In this document: piece after piece, positions 1 to 11,879 of the stretch
How the letters are laid out: the number at the start of each line of letters is the position of its first letter
How positions within the stretch are numbered: position 1 is the stretch's first letter
Program-made: the position numbers and the translations under genes
The notes under the pieces: generated by a model
What the model was told of the DNA's origin: nothing
Databases searched by the model: none
The model's input: the letters and a program-made list of their open reading frames with translations, nothing else
DNA from: Nemopilema nomurai
Lineage: Eukaryota > Cnidaria > Scyphozoa > Rhizostomeae > Rhizostomatidae
Assembly (NCBI GenBank): GCA_003864495.1
Contig: ML133500.1
Coordinates: 520,710-584,709, forward strand
DNA: 64,000 nucleotides
Direction: 5' to 3'

Positions 1-180
1 TTCCTATGTGGCACATTCTCAATAAAAAAGCATTAAGCCAAAAGAGGACCAAAGGATGTAAAAACTGTTGCTATAAAGCTTTTATCAAATTCAATTTCAT
101 ATCAGATGTGCTTCATCTTACTTAACAAGATCTGGTAACAGACTTTGAACAAACAAACCTTTGGCAGTGAATAATCTTAC

Positions 181-3100
181 CTTGTGGAGCCGTTCCATTT
201 TTTCTGGTCCTTCGGGCATTTTAGCAACACTTGGTGGAATATACCGGAAGCAAACATTCGTGCACTCGGGCTAAAAAAGCAAATGCTAATTTATGAAGCC
301 TTTACTTCCTCTTTCAGTGTTTTTGTCTAATACAATATGAATACAAGACAGAATTATTTTTCATTTTAATAGCATTGCGAACGTCACTTTCAGGGTCCAT
401 TCAGCGTGCTGCGAGCCGTTGTAGGTTTCTCGACACTGACTCGGTAACAAAATTGATCTGCTTTTAAGATGGCTGGTTAAAGTTTGTTAGAACAAGTAAC
501 GACAGCAAATCTCTGGAAACCATCCAATGGATCGCATTAAGAGGTATTCCAAAGCATGGAGGAATTGTAATAAAGTTGCTACGAAACAAACAGGGTAAAG
601 AACATACACATGAAATAAATAACCCATGACAACAAGGGAGGTAAACCGCACTACTGAAACAAGCTATAATTTTTGCATTATTTAAAAAAGAGCCGATAGT
701 ACAAATCATCGACAAAGAGATAGTGAGAAAAATGATCGCATCAATCGCTTCTTTAAATCACAATTGCAAAAACAGCAGGAAAAATGAGCCTAATTTCCTG
801 GATTATTTAACTTGGAAGACGCTTCTGTACGTGGAACACCCCACGGGAAACACCCACGGTTGTTGTTGCATTTAACGTGAGAAAATCACAGGCAATAATG
901 TTAAGCATTTCTACAGCTATGAAACAAATAAAAGTGGATGCCTAATCCTTTAGAGCAGCTTTGAATGAAAACATTTTTATATAACTCACCTCTAGCAACA
1001 ATACAAAGCCATCTCTTTTCCTGATTTGTTCTGCCAAATATCTACAGAACGAACAGAACAATGATTATTTTTGTCACCAATCCACAAAATCTGTTGCACC
1101 ACAGCCGACTGTTTCTACAAGCACCTTACAAAAATATTCAGAAACTCGGCTTTTTCAACGAGGTCTTCGAGTAGAAATATCGAAACAATTATTCTCATAT
1201 TGGCAACACACAATGTTGTTGTTGTTTACATTTCTAATGTTGGTCTATAAAACACTTCCAGCCAATGTTTGCTATATAGAAACAGAACTTTAGGACTGTG
1301 AAATATTGACACATAAAGAATAGAACCTTGAGTTGTCAAATGCTCTGTCAATATGCTCTTCGAATCCTTTGGTACCCTGAAATGAATTTAACATCATTCG
1401 TTTTCTTCCCGCTTTTATTTTGTTAAAGTGCTTGGATAAAATAAACACACAACAAAGTTTCGAGGCAGCTTTCAAAACAAAGCAGGCAGTTTGCACCATA
1501 CGTTACAAACAGAAGCATAATTCATAAATGGCCCTACATAGGATCTACTACTTTAGAAAAATATATTAAAGAAATTCTAGATTTATGAAACTGATCAAGG
1601 AAAAGACTATACCGAACCTGTTGAAAGGAATTTGGTTATGAAGATACTTGAATTCAGTTGCAGTAGTTACAGGTATGCTGTCTTATCATAACCCTTCTGG
1701 TTCTAATATCAAGCAATAATATTATTAGAACCATTAAGCGCCAATGATACCGAGTATTACCTTAATTGGTATGCTGGAATAAAAAGTGAATAAATATAAT
1801 TCAGCTTAAGAGAACAGAAAAACAAGCACACCTTTGCTTTCCACATCAGCCAAAGCTTGAAAACATCATTCGGTCTACCGCACTGGAACGTTTTGTCACC
1901 GGTGTCTAAGGAAACGTTGTACAGCTTTTTGTCTTGTTGGAAAAGGTATTTTGCTCCAGCTTTATTGCATTCCTGAAGAATACCCTGTCAAAAACAAGAA
2001 TATCCATCAAAAACAAGAATATCCATAAGAGACAAGCTATTGAAGCATTACACAGAATTAAAAATGCTACCCTTGAAATCAATCCGGATTTAGGAAATAT
2101 CTAAGCAAACTTCTAAGCAAACCACAATGGAAGTCTTCGACTGGAGCCTTATGGATGGAGCACATAAATCATGTCGATTCGCAACTTCCGAAAGCTTCCT
2201 AAGAGGGCATTACGACGATATTGTTTTGTTTCAGCAGAACAGAATAACGTGCGCAGGTGATACAACAAACCCAATACACAAATCTTACTAATTGTCACGT
2301 CTTTTGATTTAAACTCAAAACCATTTTACACACAAACACAAACGTGAATAAAACAAAAGCAGGAAAACAAGCATACATTATTCTTAACCAGGAGCACAGA
2401 GCATTGAACTGGCACTGACATCAGCTTGTGTGGATTCCAAGTTGCAGAATCAGCCCTGAAGTAGAAGTTACAGAAACAAGGTCAATCTTGCTTGTAGCAC
2501 AGCAAACACAGAGAAGTCAGATAAGTGCATGCAATGAAGTGTAAAAATGGCCCTTATTTTCTACCTAATGTTATAATGTTGGAAGATGTCAAACATAGCG
2601 AATGAAGGTAATAGCCACGTCGTAGAAAAAGCGGACTAGAAAAAAAATTCAGAAAAATAGTTTCTTAATCACGAGCTAGAAAATCATAAGATAAATAAAA
2701 ACAAACCTTTCAATGCCCTTCAGAAGATATCGGTATTTCTTTGAAAGCAAAGCACCTCCTCCCCAAGCAGCCTATGTTTAAACAAAAGAGAAAATTTAAT
2801 AAGGACAACAAACCAGCAGTGTCATACTCGCAGAATTTACATACCTTATATCCAGAATAACATACCAATTAAAGCTTACGCAAATGTGAGCATGAACAAA
2901 TCTTCAACTCACATCAACATGAAACCAGATTCCAAATTCCTCACAAACATCAGCAATTTCTTCAAGCTTGTCATAAGCACCAGCAACGGTTGTTCCTGAC
3001 GTGGCACAAACATAAAAAGGTCTTTCGCCCTGCAGAATTAAGACAGGCAGTCAATGTCCGTGCCAACACATTATGTTCTTAGGAAGCCAACAACTACATT

Positions 3101-6100
3101 TGATATCTGTCTTCAATTGCAGCAAACAGGAGTGGAGAATTCGGTTTCCTGCACCCATGGAAACAGTAGGGAAGAAGATTGATTTGATTACATTCTATCA
3201 TCCGATCTTCGTCATCAGAGCCATTCAAGCTATCACTTTTTCCACATTGGTAGTCGGAGGGTAAACACGGTTAAATTTTCTATTTGACCACCGTGGCACC
3301 TTATTAAACGCTTAAAGTGACAAGCTTTATTCATCAGAAATTTTCCAAACGGCTGGAACTTCCTCGGTCGGCCAACCCTTGGCAAATCTTTTACGGTTCT
3401 AAATTTAAAGAACTTTTTGCATACAGCGAAAGCTGCATTCTTTGAGCAGCCCACAGTTGATGCAGTTTCTTGGTAGCTTTTAACGTTATTTTTATAAAAG
3501 ATAATTTCCCGGCACTTCTCGCATGATATTTCACGACGTTTGACAACCTCCATGTTCATGTTTCTGGCCCAGAAAATTTTTACGGTTAGTCTTTTTCAAA
3601 TAATGTGGCGAAATTGAAATACTTCGAAACATGAACAATGTCTTATGAAAGTTTCATGGAAACAGCCGGTTGTCGTACTTAATAAGAGAAGATCAAATGC
3701 ATGTCTTTTAAAGCTTTCATCATAAGCGTCTTTCGAAACTTCGAATCGTCCCAAGACTTTTTGAACGGTAGTGTACTTTTGAAAACTGCAGACATCTCTT
3801 CCTTAGGCAACTGGAAAGCTAACTTCCCCAAACAACCAGGAAAGCCAGCCGTTCACCGGTTTATTAACCATTGTCAGTAAACACCAATTAACAATAAGGA
3901 ATAGAATGCTTCGCCAAAGTTTACGTAACTCTAGGGAGCTTTGATTATGTTTAATTAGCTACTTCAATAGGCCATATTTCCCTTAGGCTTGGCAACGGTT
4001 GCTTACGTACCTGTGATTGGCTGTTAATAATCTGAGCTCTCAAATCCTCAACTATCATTTTACCCCTAGGATAAAAATTGTTTTCAATTACGAATAATGG
4101 TAGTGGTTGTTTTGATTGTGTCAAAACAAAATGAATGTTTAGTAATTATCTTGGCATTTTATTCCCTATTCAAAGAGGCCTACAATATTTCGCAACGTAA
4201 AACACGAATCTTTTAATAGCTTTCCTTGAGGTGTGACTAGTGATTGATATCATTAATTACCTGATATACTCCGCTTGGCAATAACATACTTAAGATATAC
4301 TCAAGAGGTATACTCGATTGAATAAATTACATTATACTGAGAGCTCGTCTTAATTGGAAAAATAAGATGCGATTATAAAAACTTGGCAAGGGACAATGCT
4401 ATTGTACTAGATACATTGGGCTTGAGATATAGGTACAATCTTTCAGTTGCAAAGAGACAAGACTGGCAGAACGGTTGCAATGAGACATTCCAGAGTCCAT
4501 TTGTTAGGTTGTAAGATTGCAAAGTGACTTGAAATATGGTCAATTCAGAGACAAAAATGGGGTAATTTTGTGGGTTATGATTCCTAAAAGTGCTAAAAAC
4601 ATCTACTCCAAGGGGTTACAAATCAAGAGTTGAACTGGCATATCAAAGAAACCATACCTACCTTGCAACAACATATTCAATTTTGCATGCAGAAATAGGC
4701 TTTAAAATAATCTCAGGTTTGATAGCCAATAATATACAGTATTTTATGGTTTTGCGGAATTGTTTTTTCTAATATATTGCGAGACTAACATGAACTAGAG
4801 TAAAAGTATGAATCTTTTCAAAAACTAATACCCTGTAGTTGTGCTTGCAAAATACTCACTCATCATCAGTCTTGACCTTCTTGACTGACTTTGTTCCTAG
4901 TCCAAGCGTAGCTGCTGCTTTTGTTGTTGAATAATGGGCCTAAAGACAGTCAATTTCTACATCTCTTGATACAATTACATAATGTTAATCTAGGCCTTCC
5001 TGGTAAGTTTTTGCGCAAAAGATCTTAATCAACCCATTGAGGAAAACCAACAAAGATACTGAAAATTGAAACAAAAAATTAGAGAAATCAACAGAGGTTA
5101 CATCCAGAATATCAAGAAAAACAAATTTTTTCTTATTTCCGATCTGTTTGTTTCAATGGCCCAGTTTCACCATCTGGTTAAAGTCATTTATAATTTAGTA
5201 TAACAGGAAGTGTAACACATCAATAACATATCATTGCCTACCAGGTTTCAATATCAACCATCATCAATGGGCTTCAAAACAAATTGTGCATTTTTGCCAT
5301 AGGCAGGACAGTTAGAACCTTGAAAGTCTTTCCCTATGAGAAATGACCTTTCTAAAAGCATTATAACCAATATTCTCTCGTTGTTTTTTTGCGTTTTAGG
5401 TCTTCAAATTAATAATATTGTCCTACAGCAGCTCCTACCAGGCTCATTGCCCATGCCAAATCTGTAGAATGCATGAGTCAGAATGTTATCCAAAGTATGT
5501 AAAACACACCTGGTCTGAAGCAAAAATTGCTAGTCTTGGACTTCCGAAGAGACCTTCCTCCTTTAAGTTTGGGTTAAACCTAGGAAAGAAGGACACCATC
5601 AACCACTCAGCATTAGCCAAATTAACAGCCTTGAATCTCAACTTAACAGCATACTTATAACAAATGCTACCTACCTTTCAATAACAGGTGATTTTGTGCA
5701 AAAAAATAGATAGTCATACAGATACAATTTTAACAACAAGCATCAAAGTTAAAAAATTCATGTTAAGGAACAATGCTACCTAGCAGCTAATCTGCAAATT
5801 AACTTGTTGGTGAAGCCAAGCACCAAAACGTTCTATAAGAGTGTCAAAGAGTGACCTGATGACTTGAGAAGAGTCATCAAAAGAAAGAAAATGTGAAAAG
5901 AAAGTAAACACTGGCTTAAGGAAAAGAAAACTGTGAGAAGAAAATAGATACTGTAAAGCAAGACTCTCTCAGAATGATATTCTGAATTCAAGCCCAAACT
6001 GGAATAAGTTGAAACAAGGCAAAGAAGGACTCAGAAAATGAACAGAGATGTTCAAAGAAAAAAGTGAATTTTGCGGTGTTATGTCGAAACATCTATAGGC

Positions 6101-8687
6101 ACCACATGTCTTACTTGTATCTGGCAATGTTCATTGATTGCATGTTGGAGATGGAGCCACCTAGCAGATAAGAAGTCAGTCAACAGTGAGGTTTTGCTGA
6201 GCTACAATTAACAACCTTGAATGCAAGTTACTTGTGGGAAGCTACACACACATGCATCACTGTTACCCATTTAAACGAAATGCTTAGAGTATGATTTATT
6301 ACTGTCAAATGATTGTGCTATGTTTCTCTTTCTCAACCTTTCTTACTCTTTGTTAACTTTCTTAATGCATGCAGCGAAAACTCTCACAAGTAACTTTACA
6401 TTCCACGTTGAAAGGCCAGGAAATGTATTTATCATAAATGTTGAATACTCCTAAAAAATATATTTACCTGGAAAAAGTAATCCATCTCCATGTTCAAAGC
6501 CGACAAATTCCAACATTTTTCTGAGAACAACTCTCTCCAATGTTCCAAAAACAGGTGCCATTTCATAAGTGTACCTGTGTTAGAAGGAAAAACATTATAG
6601 GAATTAAGTTTTCTGTTATGTCTTATGTAGTCATAATTGCAAGGTGTTTTTTAGTTTATCAGCCAAGTTTAACAACTTTCAACAATGTTGTAAGCAGAAA
6701 TATCAAGAGAATTATGTCTTAACTTCAATAATCTCAAGAACAAACTTTAAAGATTTATTTCAGCTAACCTACTGTATAGAGTTGAATTAACTATAATCAG
6801 TGGCAGTTCCAGCCTGTGGTAAGTGGGGGTCTGAGAGTGTAGTCCCTAGAAAATTTTTTTAACCTTGCCCTCTTTATGAGGGAAACAACCTTTCTTTTGC
6901 AAGAAATGTAATTCATTTAATGGTTGGCATTGAAATGTTATTGCCAAAAACATAATTTCAGAGTTTTGAAATTAGACATCTTACATGTGTAAAAATTATG
7001 ACAAAACATATAACAAGGTGCTATTAGAGAGGAGCTCAAAAAGGCATAGAAACATGATGCTATCATACTGCTTACATGCTGTATCATAATAAAATCAAAT
7101 TTATAATTTTCAATGGCATTTGCATCATAGTTTTATCAGGAGATATGCAAGAATCTCAAGGAAGAATTTGTAAAAAGTGGATGGGACTAGTACCCATCCC
7201 CCTGTGAATCTGCTACTGATTGTAACTTGCTAACTTGAAGATGTATATGCATGAGAAATAAATTCTTTCAGGAAGCTAAAAAACTTTTCTATTTAGGTAT
7301 GGTCTAAAAAACAGGTTACAAAAACAGATTTCAAAAACCTCCAACCCACATTGAAGTATTAGCAGTTGTTCCAATCCACTGTCCCATAAGCCCAGTTATG
7401 TCCAGCCCAGCAAAAAGTTGGTTGAAAAAGCGTGGGTGTCCTATAAATCAAGTAACTTGTATGATTATCTAGACTTGGAGAGACTACTTTTGATTATGAA
7501 ATAAGGCAATTTAGGCAAAGAAGTGCATCATAACATTTCAAAATTACTTCGTTTTGAGAAATTTTGAGAACTTATTACTTCGTAAAGAGGAGGAGGCAGA
7601 AATTACTAACTAGAGAGAAATATAACAAATACAGAGGACTTCTAGTAAATACAATCATCAGATACTAAGGCACACAATTATCAGCCAGTAAATTACTTCT
7701 GCTTAACTTAGCATTCTAAATTCACGACAGAATACTTCAGTGAAAATAATCATAACTTCTTACAAGTTTGCTGGAGAAATCAAGTATTTTTGGCACTGTA
7801 AAGGTAACATTCAAATATTAAATATGTAAATACCTGTCTTAACACTCAAGTCAAGAGCTTTCTTTGATATATTAAGAAGTTCATTCAGATTTGTTGCATC
7901 ATCTTTTAATTCAAAGTCAATTTCGTTCACAACATCAGTAGGCGACCGAAAGTCTATGACTTTGGAATCTCTCTTGTATGTTTCATGAATGAAATTCTTG
8001 AGTACATCAACAGTTTTATCAATGAACTCGTCTGTAATCTCTTCATTTTCTCCACTCCATGGTAGCATGTCTAATGAAAAATGCTAACCCATTTAAAAAC
8101 TACTTATTACCAATGTGATAATACTCAAACTTGCTACTTTTCAATGTCTGAAAAAACAAAAGCACACTTTTCCAATAACTTTCCTACATGCTGTTAAAAT
8201 GATAGTATAAATAGCAATTGAACATAAACAGGTAAGCTTGAGGTGGATAAAATTCAAAACCTTTATCAAAGCATTCTGCCTTTAATAAAAAAAATCAGCT
8301 ACTTTTAGAATTAGTACAAAAATATGAAAAGTGTTATGCAATAAATAGAATATTACATGTCTGAAGGAAATGCAAAAATAAAATATACAAAAATGCTAAA
8401 TATTTATACTTTTAATTCACAAAATATAAGCATGACATAGACACCATTAGGACTTTGAGCAGACCATATTAAATTTTGGAAAACTTTTTGCAGTGATTGC
8501 CAAAGACAACACAGTACAAACCTTTGTATGTCTTTTGCTCAAGGCTTGGATTAGGCAGCTGTTTATTCATTTCCATTTTTAGCTTCTTTGAAAGGGGTAA
8601 ATCTTGATGTGACAGTATTTCAACTTCATCATCGCACCTATGTACACCATTCCCATTGCTATGCATTTTCCCATTTGTTGCTGACAT
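181..8687 (-). CDS. CSAD/GADL1-like: CSAD/GADL1-like group II PLP decarboxylase (acidic amino acid decarboxylase), 3' end missing
   Basis: Pyridoxal-phosphate enzyme that removes a carboxyl group from an acidic amino acid (glutamate, aspartate or cysteine sulfinate). Fifteen exons, read from high to low coordinate: 8522-8687, 7834-8070, 7350-7440, 6468-6574, 6115-6160, 5510-5579, 4860-4939, 4011-4065, 2913-3029, 2707-2771, 2377-2455, 1832-1984, 1327-1376, 990-1041, 181-270. All have GT-AG ends and compatible phases, giving 486 codons from the ATG at 8687. Visible motifs: [42 protein letters not shown], the HVD-AAWGGG cofactor aspartate (about residue 323), NPHK with the PLP lysine (about 355), [12 protein letters not shown] and [26 protein letters not shown] and the KLWLMWKA context resemble CSAD/GADL1 more than GAD65/67, but substrate cannot be settled by eye. 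About 70 C-terminal residues lie beyond base 1. The N-terminal 50 residues are family-variable. Confidence 0.92.
3233..3559 (-). mobile_element. Tc1/mariner transposase N-terminal fragment
   Basis: A 108-codon open frame inside the decarboxylase intron between exons 2913-3029 and 4011-4065. Its first two thirds look like the paired HTH region of Tc1-type transposases: a helix with [12 protein letters not shown], a second helix with [17 protein letters not shown], then the linker [15 protein letters not shown], whose GRPRK hook is typical of the family. The DDE catalytic domain is absent: the frame continues only into low-similarity sequence and stops. I did not find terminal inverted repeats. 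It is a decayed insertion, on the same strand as the host gene. Family assignment rests on the GRPRK linker and helix pattern. Confidence 0.6.
6798..7218. mobile_element. hAT-like non-autonomous element (MITE), ~420 bp
   Basis: The left end reads CAGTGGCAGTTCCAG and the right end, reverse-complemented, reads CAGTAGCAGATTCACAG, forming imperfect terminal inverted repeats of the CAGNGGCGGATCCAG type seen in hAT superfamily ends. The 8 bases outside are ACTATAAT (6790-6797) and ATTGTAAC (7219-7226). They differ only by three transitions, as expected of an aged 8-bp target duplication. No ORF of note inside. It lies in the intron between decarboxylase exons 6468-6574 and 7350-7440. Confidence 0.6.
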
Positions 8688-8900
8688 TGTTAAGTATGCT
8701 TCTGCAGGGTGAAACTAAAAGGAACCATTTGAACTACATAAATACAAACTGTACATCTGAAAATTTATTTATCTAAATTTTCTCAAATGAATTGCCATTT
8801 CGCGGACAATTGTTCAGTACCTCAGATGGTATTTAGGGGTTTTTCCATTGGGATTTGGTGACCGGGCATTTGGAGGCCTTTCGCGTGACGTCAGTGGTTC
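8688..8900 (-). promoter_or_regulatory. Candidate upstream region of the decarboxylase gene with a CRE palindrome
   Basis: Sequence immediately 5' of the start codon at 8687. A perfect cAMP-response palindrome TGACGTCA is at 8886-8893, about 200 bp upstream. No TATA box or transcription start can be assigned, and an upstream non-coding exon is possible. The regulatory reading is inference. Confidence 0.25.
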
Positions 8901-11600
8901 ACGTGGCCTACTGGATCAGTTTTTTCACTGGGCAATTGTTCTTGTACCTAGATGAATCTAGATGTTCATGTATCTAGATGAAATTTAGTGGTATTGCCAA
9001 AATTAAATGTGGGTTTTACCTAAATAGGCTCTTAGCAAAGTCTATTCCGTTTTGTTTCTGTGCAAAGGCTAGCAAATCTGTCTATTAAAAACTGAGTTCT
9101 TAAACGCCATAGAATCGTACGGTAACCCCAAAAGAACTTTGTACCGGAGCAATGAGTGTATTATTATACATGTCAGTTTTCCAAACCCAAATGATCAGAT
9201 TCATCCTAAACTTAATTGATTACTATAAAAAACATCAGCGTGCCCTCATACTTCTTTTCAGCTAACAGATCGAGTGCAAATTTGATCCACTCTGTGTTTG
9301 CAGCCAGTTTCAAAACTCAAAATTCGGCCGAAAGATTCTCAGCTGATTTTTAACAGAGGAAAATAAAATTGCAAAACCTACTTCTTGTGAAGAGCTGACC
9401 TGGAGTGCAAGATACAGGCTAAAGGGTCAAAAAAATCTTCTGAACATCTAGATAGAAAGCCCGGCAGATATAAAAACTATGCTGATAAATATTATTGTGG
9501 TTTTGATTCTGATTTCTTAGCAAAATACAGGCAAGACATTTCTGAACATGTGAGAGTTTAGAAATTTTTAGATGTTAATCAAGACTAAAGCGAATGAACA
9601 AACCTAGGAAATATCTCTTCTTGCTGTCCACACAGATGATTATGTAATCGTCCAGCGCAGCTCTTAAATACCCTCGGGGCGGCAGGCAACCTGCGCAAGT
9701 TTTCAGTAATTTCCCAGAAGAATCTTTTGAAGCAGACTTGCGATTCGCTGAAAACCCAAAACAACAGTTATTGTCTAGTCGAAACAGATTGGCTGGCATC
9801 TCTTTTGTGTTGAACAATCGTTCTGTGATGACGCTGCCATTCAGAGTCGTGCAAAGGGAAACTAGCGACAACTTCCGACTAGTGCCCAAAGGCCCGCAAA
9901 AGCAAGATTGGTCTGAGAAAAGTTTAACGCGAGGAAAGCTGATGTGTCAAATATGTTACAATACTCATGAAAGTATATATACCAATGTTGTGAATAACAC
10001 AGAGGTAGTAATTCAAAATGAGAGGGCTTTTGAAGAAGCTCTAAAAAGTAAAACAACGCCGTGTCAAATCTCAAATCAGAATTCTAGGATTCGAGCAATT
10101 TTTTATCTTCATATATGGCAAAAATTGATCATAGAAATGGAATCTCCATGTTGAAATTAGTCTGTACCGAAAAGTTTTAAGTGTTTGGACAGTCAGGCTG
10201 CGAATTAACCCATTCTAGAAATTTAGCTTTTCACTCCAATGGAATTTGCTGGTGAAGTGAAAAAATTTCACTGCAGCCGCAAACTGAGGTCAAATCGCAT
10301 GAAATATCTAAACATTCAAAACAAAGTAACTCGCGATCGGAGGGTTCAAACACCATGAAGTTTTCAGTATAAACTACGTTAAAGATCAGGATTTCAATTC
10401 TGATGTTAATTTTTGAGAAAGAGCCGTGGATGCCAAGATACAAAATCGATAACGCCAACCCGAATCGGAGAATGTGAAACGATTCAGAAATTTATACCAA
10501 AAAGTTGTCGTTCCGATAGAAACTTCATGCTTGAGTTTATATCATTAAAATGCATCAAAAGGCTGTCAAACACAGAAATATAGCATATTCGGTCCGTTTG
10601 CGCGTGATGTCAATTGCATCTCCCGTATCACTCTCCGATTTCTAACCCTAATCAAAAACACTTTCATGGTGGTTTTTCAACAAGGCTGGGTTAGATTTAG
10701 ACCCATTGACCTCTCGATAAAATCAAACCTTTTGAAGATTAATTTCCTATAACAAATTCATCAGGAAGGATATAGGAAAAAGTTTAAAAACCATGAAGTC
10801 TAAGTTTAGGTGAATCATAGATTTATTGGTCTCTAGCTTTGACCCCCCCCCCCCCTCCCCCCTCCATAAAATAAATGTTAACTCCCACTAGGCCCCTGCC
10901 CTTAACTGTTTTGACGATTTGCAGTTTTCATAGAAAAATATATTTATATCCCGCTCATTGGAAAAAAATCCATCTCCATGACCTACTGACATGATTTTTT
11001 TAGTTTATACAATCATATGAGAACACAGGCCATTTCGTACCTATGTGCAGGCTTCCAATTTTCCCACCCTGCCAAATGACACAGCATTCTTTTCTCATTT
11101 CTGTTATCTGGTTACCAACCCACAAACTTTAATCCACATGTGAATACGCAGCCACTTTTTGTGTACGAAGAATTGAGTTCACTATGTAGTCGGTCGAGGG
11201 GAACGCATACATAATATATAAAGTGGTATTGTACTGTGGAACAGTGGCTAAGCCAAAGGTCCTGCCTGTCCTGCCGGGCAGGACTAAAAGATGCCAAAGT
11301 TAACATTTTTCGAAATAATGGAAAATTATTTATTTTCATTTTACAAGATCGTTCAATACTCAATACCATGGTTCTTTCGTGCCGTAATCTATGCTTAAAT
11401 TATTGTTTTGCCTCCTGGTCGTGTTTCCTCCTTTGATGACACAGGGCGTGATATCGCGACTGGTCAAGGTAAAATCTATGGTCAAGTGAAGCCCTTGTGG
11501 TAGGTCCTGCTCAATATTCGTAGGCAGGACTAAACCTTATGTTTGGTCCTGTTTGGTGTTTGTAGTTATAAGCGTTTATAAATTGTTCATTGCGTTGAAT
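8900..11600. other. Non-coding or repeat-derived stretch with overlapping ORFs
   Basis: No gene model can be supported. Three ORFs overlap on opposite strands: 9575-9889 (minus, 104 codons, ending in PPRGYLRAALDDYIIICVDS and a short tail), 9738-10154 (plus, 138 codons) and 9862-10074 (minus). None shows a domain I recognise, and none has convincing splice partners. The C at 10843-10865 forms a near-pure poly-C tract. Short GC-rich inverted segments near 11260-11300 and 11500-11530 contain the motif GGCAGGACTAAA twice, suggesting eroded repeat ends. Confidence 0.4.
10843..10865. repeat. Poly-C tract
   Basis: Thirteen C in a row interrupted by single T residues, then a C/T-rich tail. Length is prone to sequencing or assembly error. 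Confidence 0.9.
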
Positions 11601-11674
11601 TGTTTTTTAACGCGACTGTCGGAGCACTTAGGATTGACGTCACACAAACCAAAGCATGTACGAAAAGTTTCAAA

Positions 11675-11812
11675 ATGGCAGACAGCACTTCGAACGACAC
11701 GGGAAGTTCCTCTTTTAATGCTTTCCTCGGAATACCGGACGGTTACCTTGATTCCCTACCGGCATATGTTGATTCTCGTGGCTCGCCAGATATTTTGACT
11801 CAAGATAGAAAG
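11675..11812 (+). CDS. Candidate first coding exon of an unidentified gene (or gene relic)
   Basis: ATG at 11675 in a good initiation context (AAAATGG) opens a frame beginning MADSTSNDTGSSS and running FNAFLGIPDGYLDSLPAYVD to a plausible donor after codon AAG at 11812 (AAG|gtgtta). Unspliced, the frame reaches a stop at 11876-11878. A phase-0 acceptor at about 12009 would add RDSTVNPGRSW and some 25 further codons before a stop. A TGACGTCA site lies 40 bp upstream of the ATG. The peptide is acidic and polar, with no domain I recognise. It may be a real 5' exon, a short ORF or part of a transposon. Confidence 0.22.
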
Positions 11813-11879
11813 GTGTTAATTTACCAATTTGAGCAAGAATATCAAGAAGAGGAGTTAAACAACGCACATACATGTTAGC

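Noticed and set aside
5584..5690. Read-through extension of decarboxylase exon 5510-5579 giving a 17-residue insertion and a lookalike of the GGSxSN motif
   Set aside because: A proper 46-bp exon (6115-6160) encodes [15 protein letters not shown] with matching phases.
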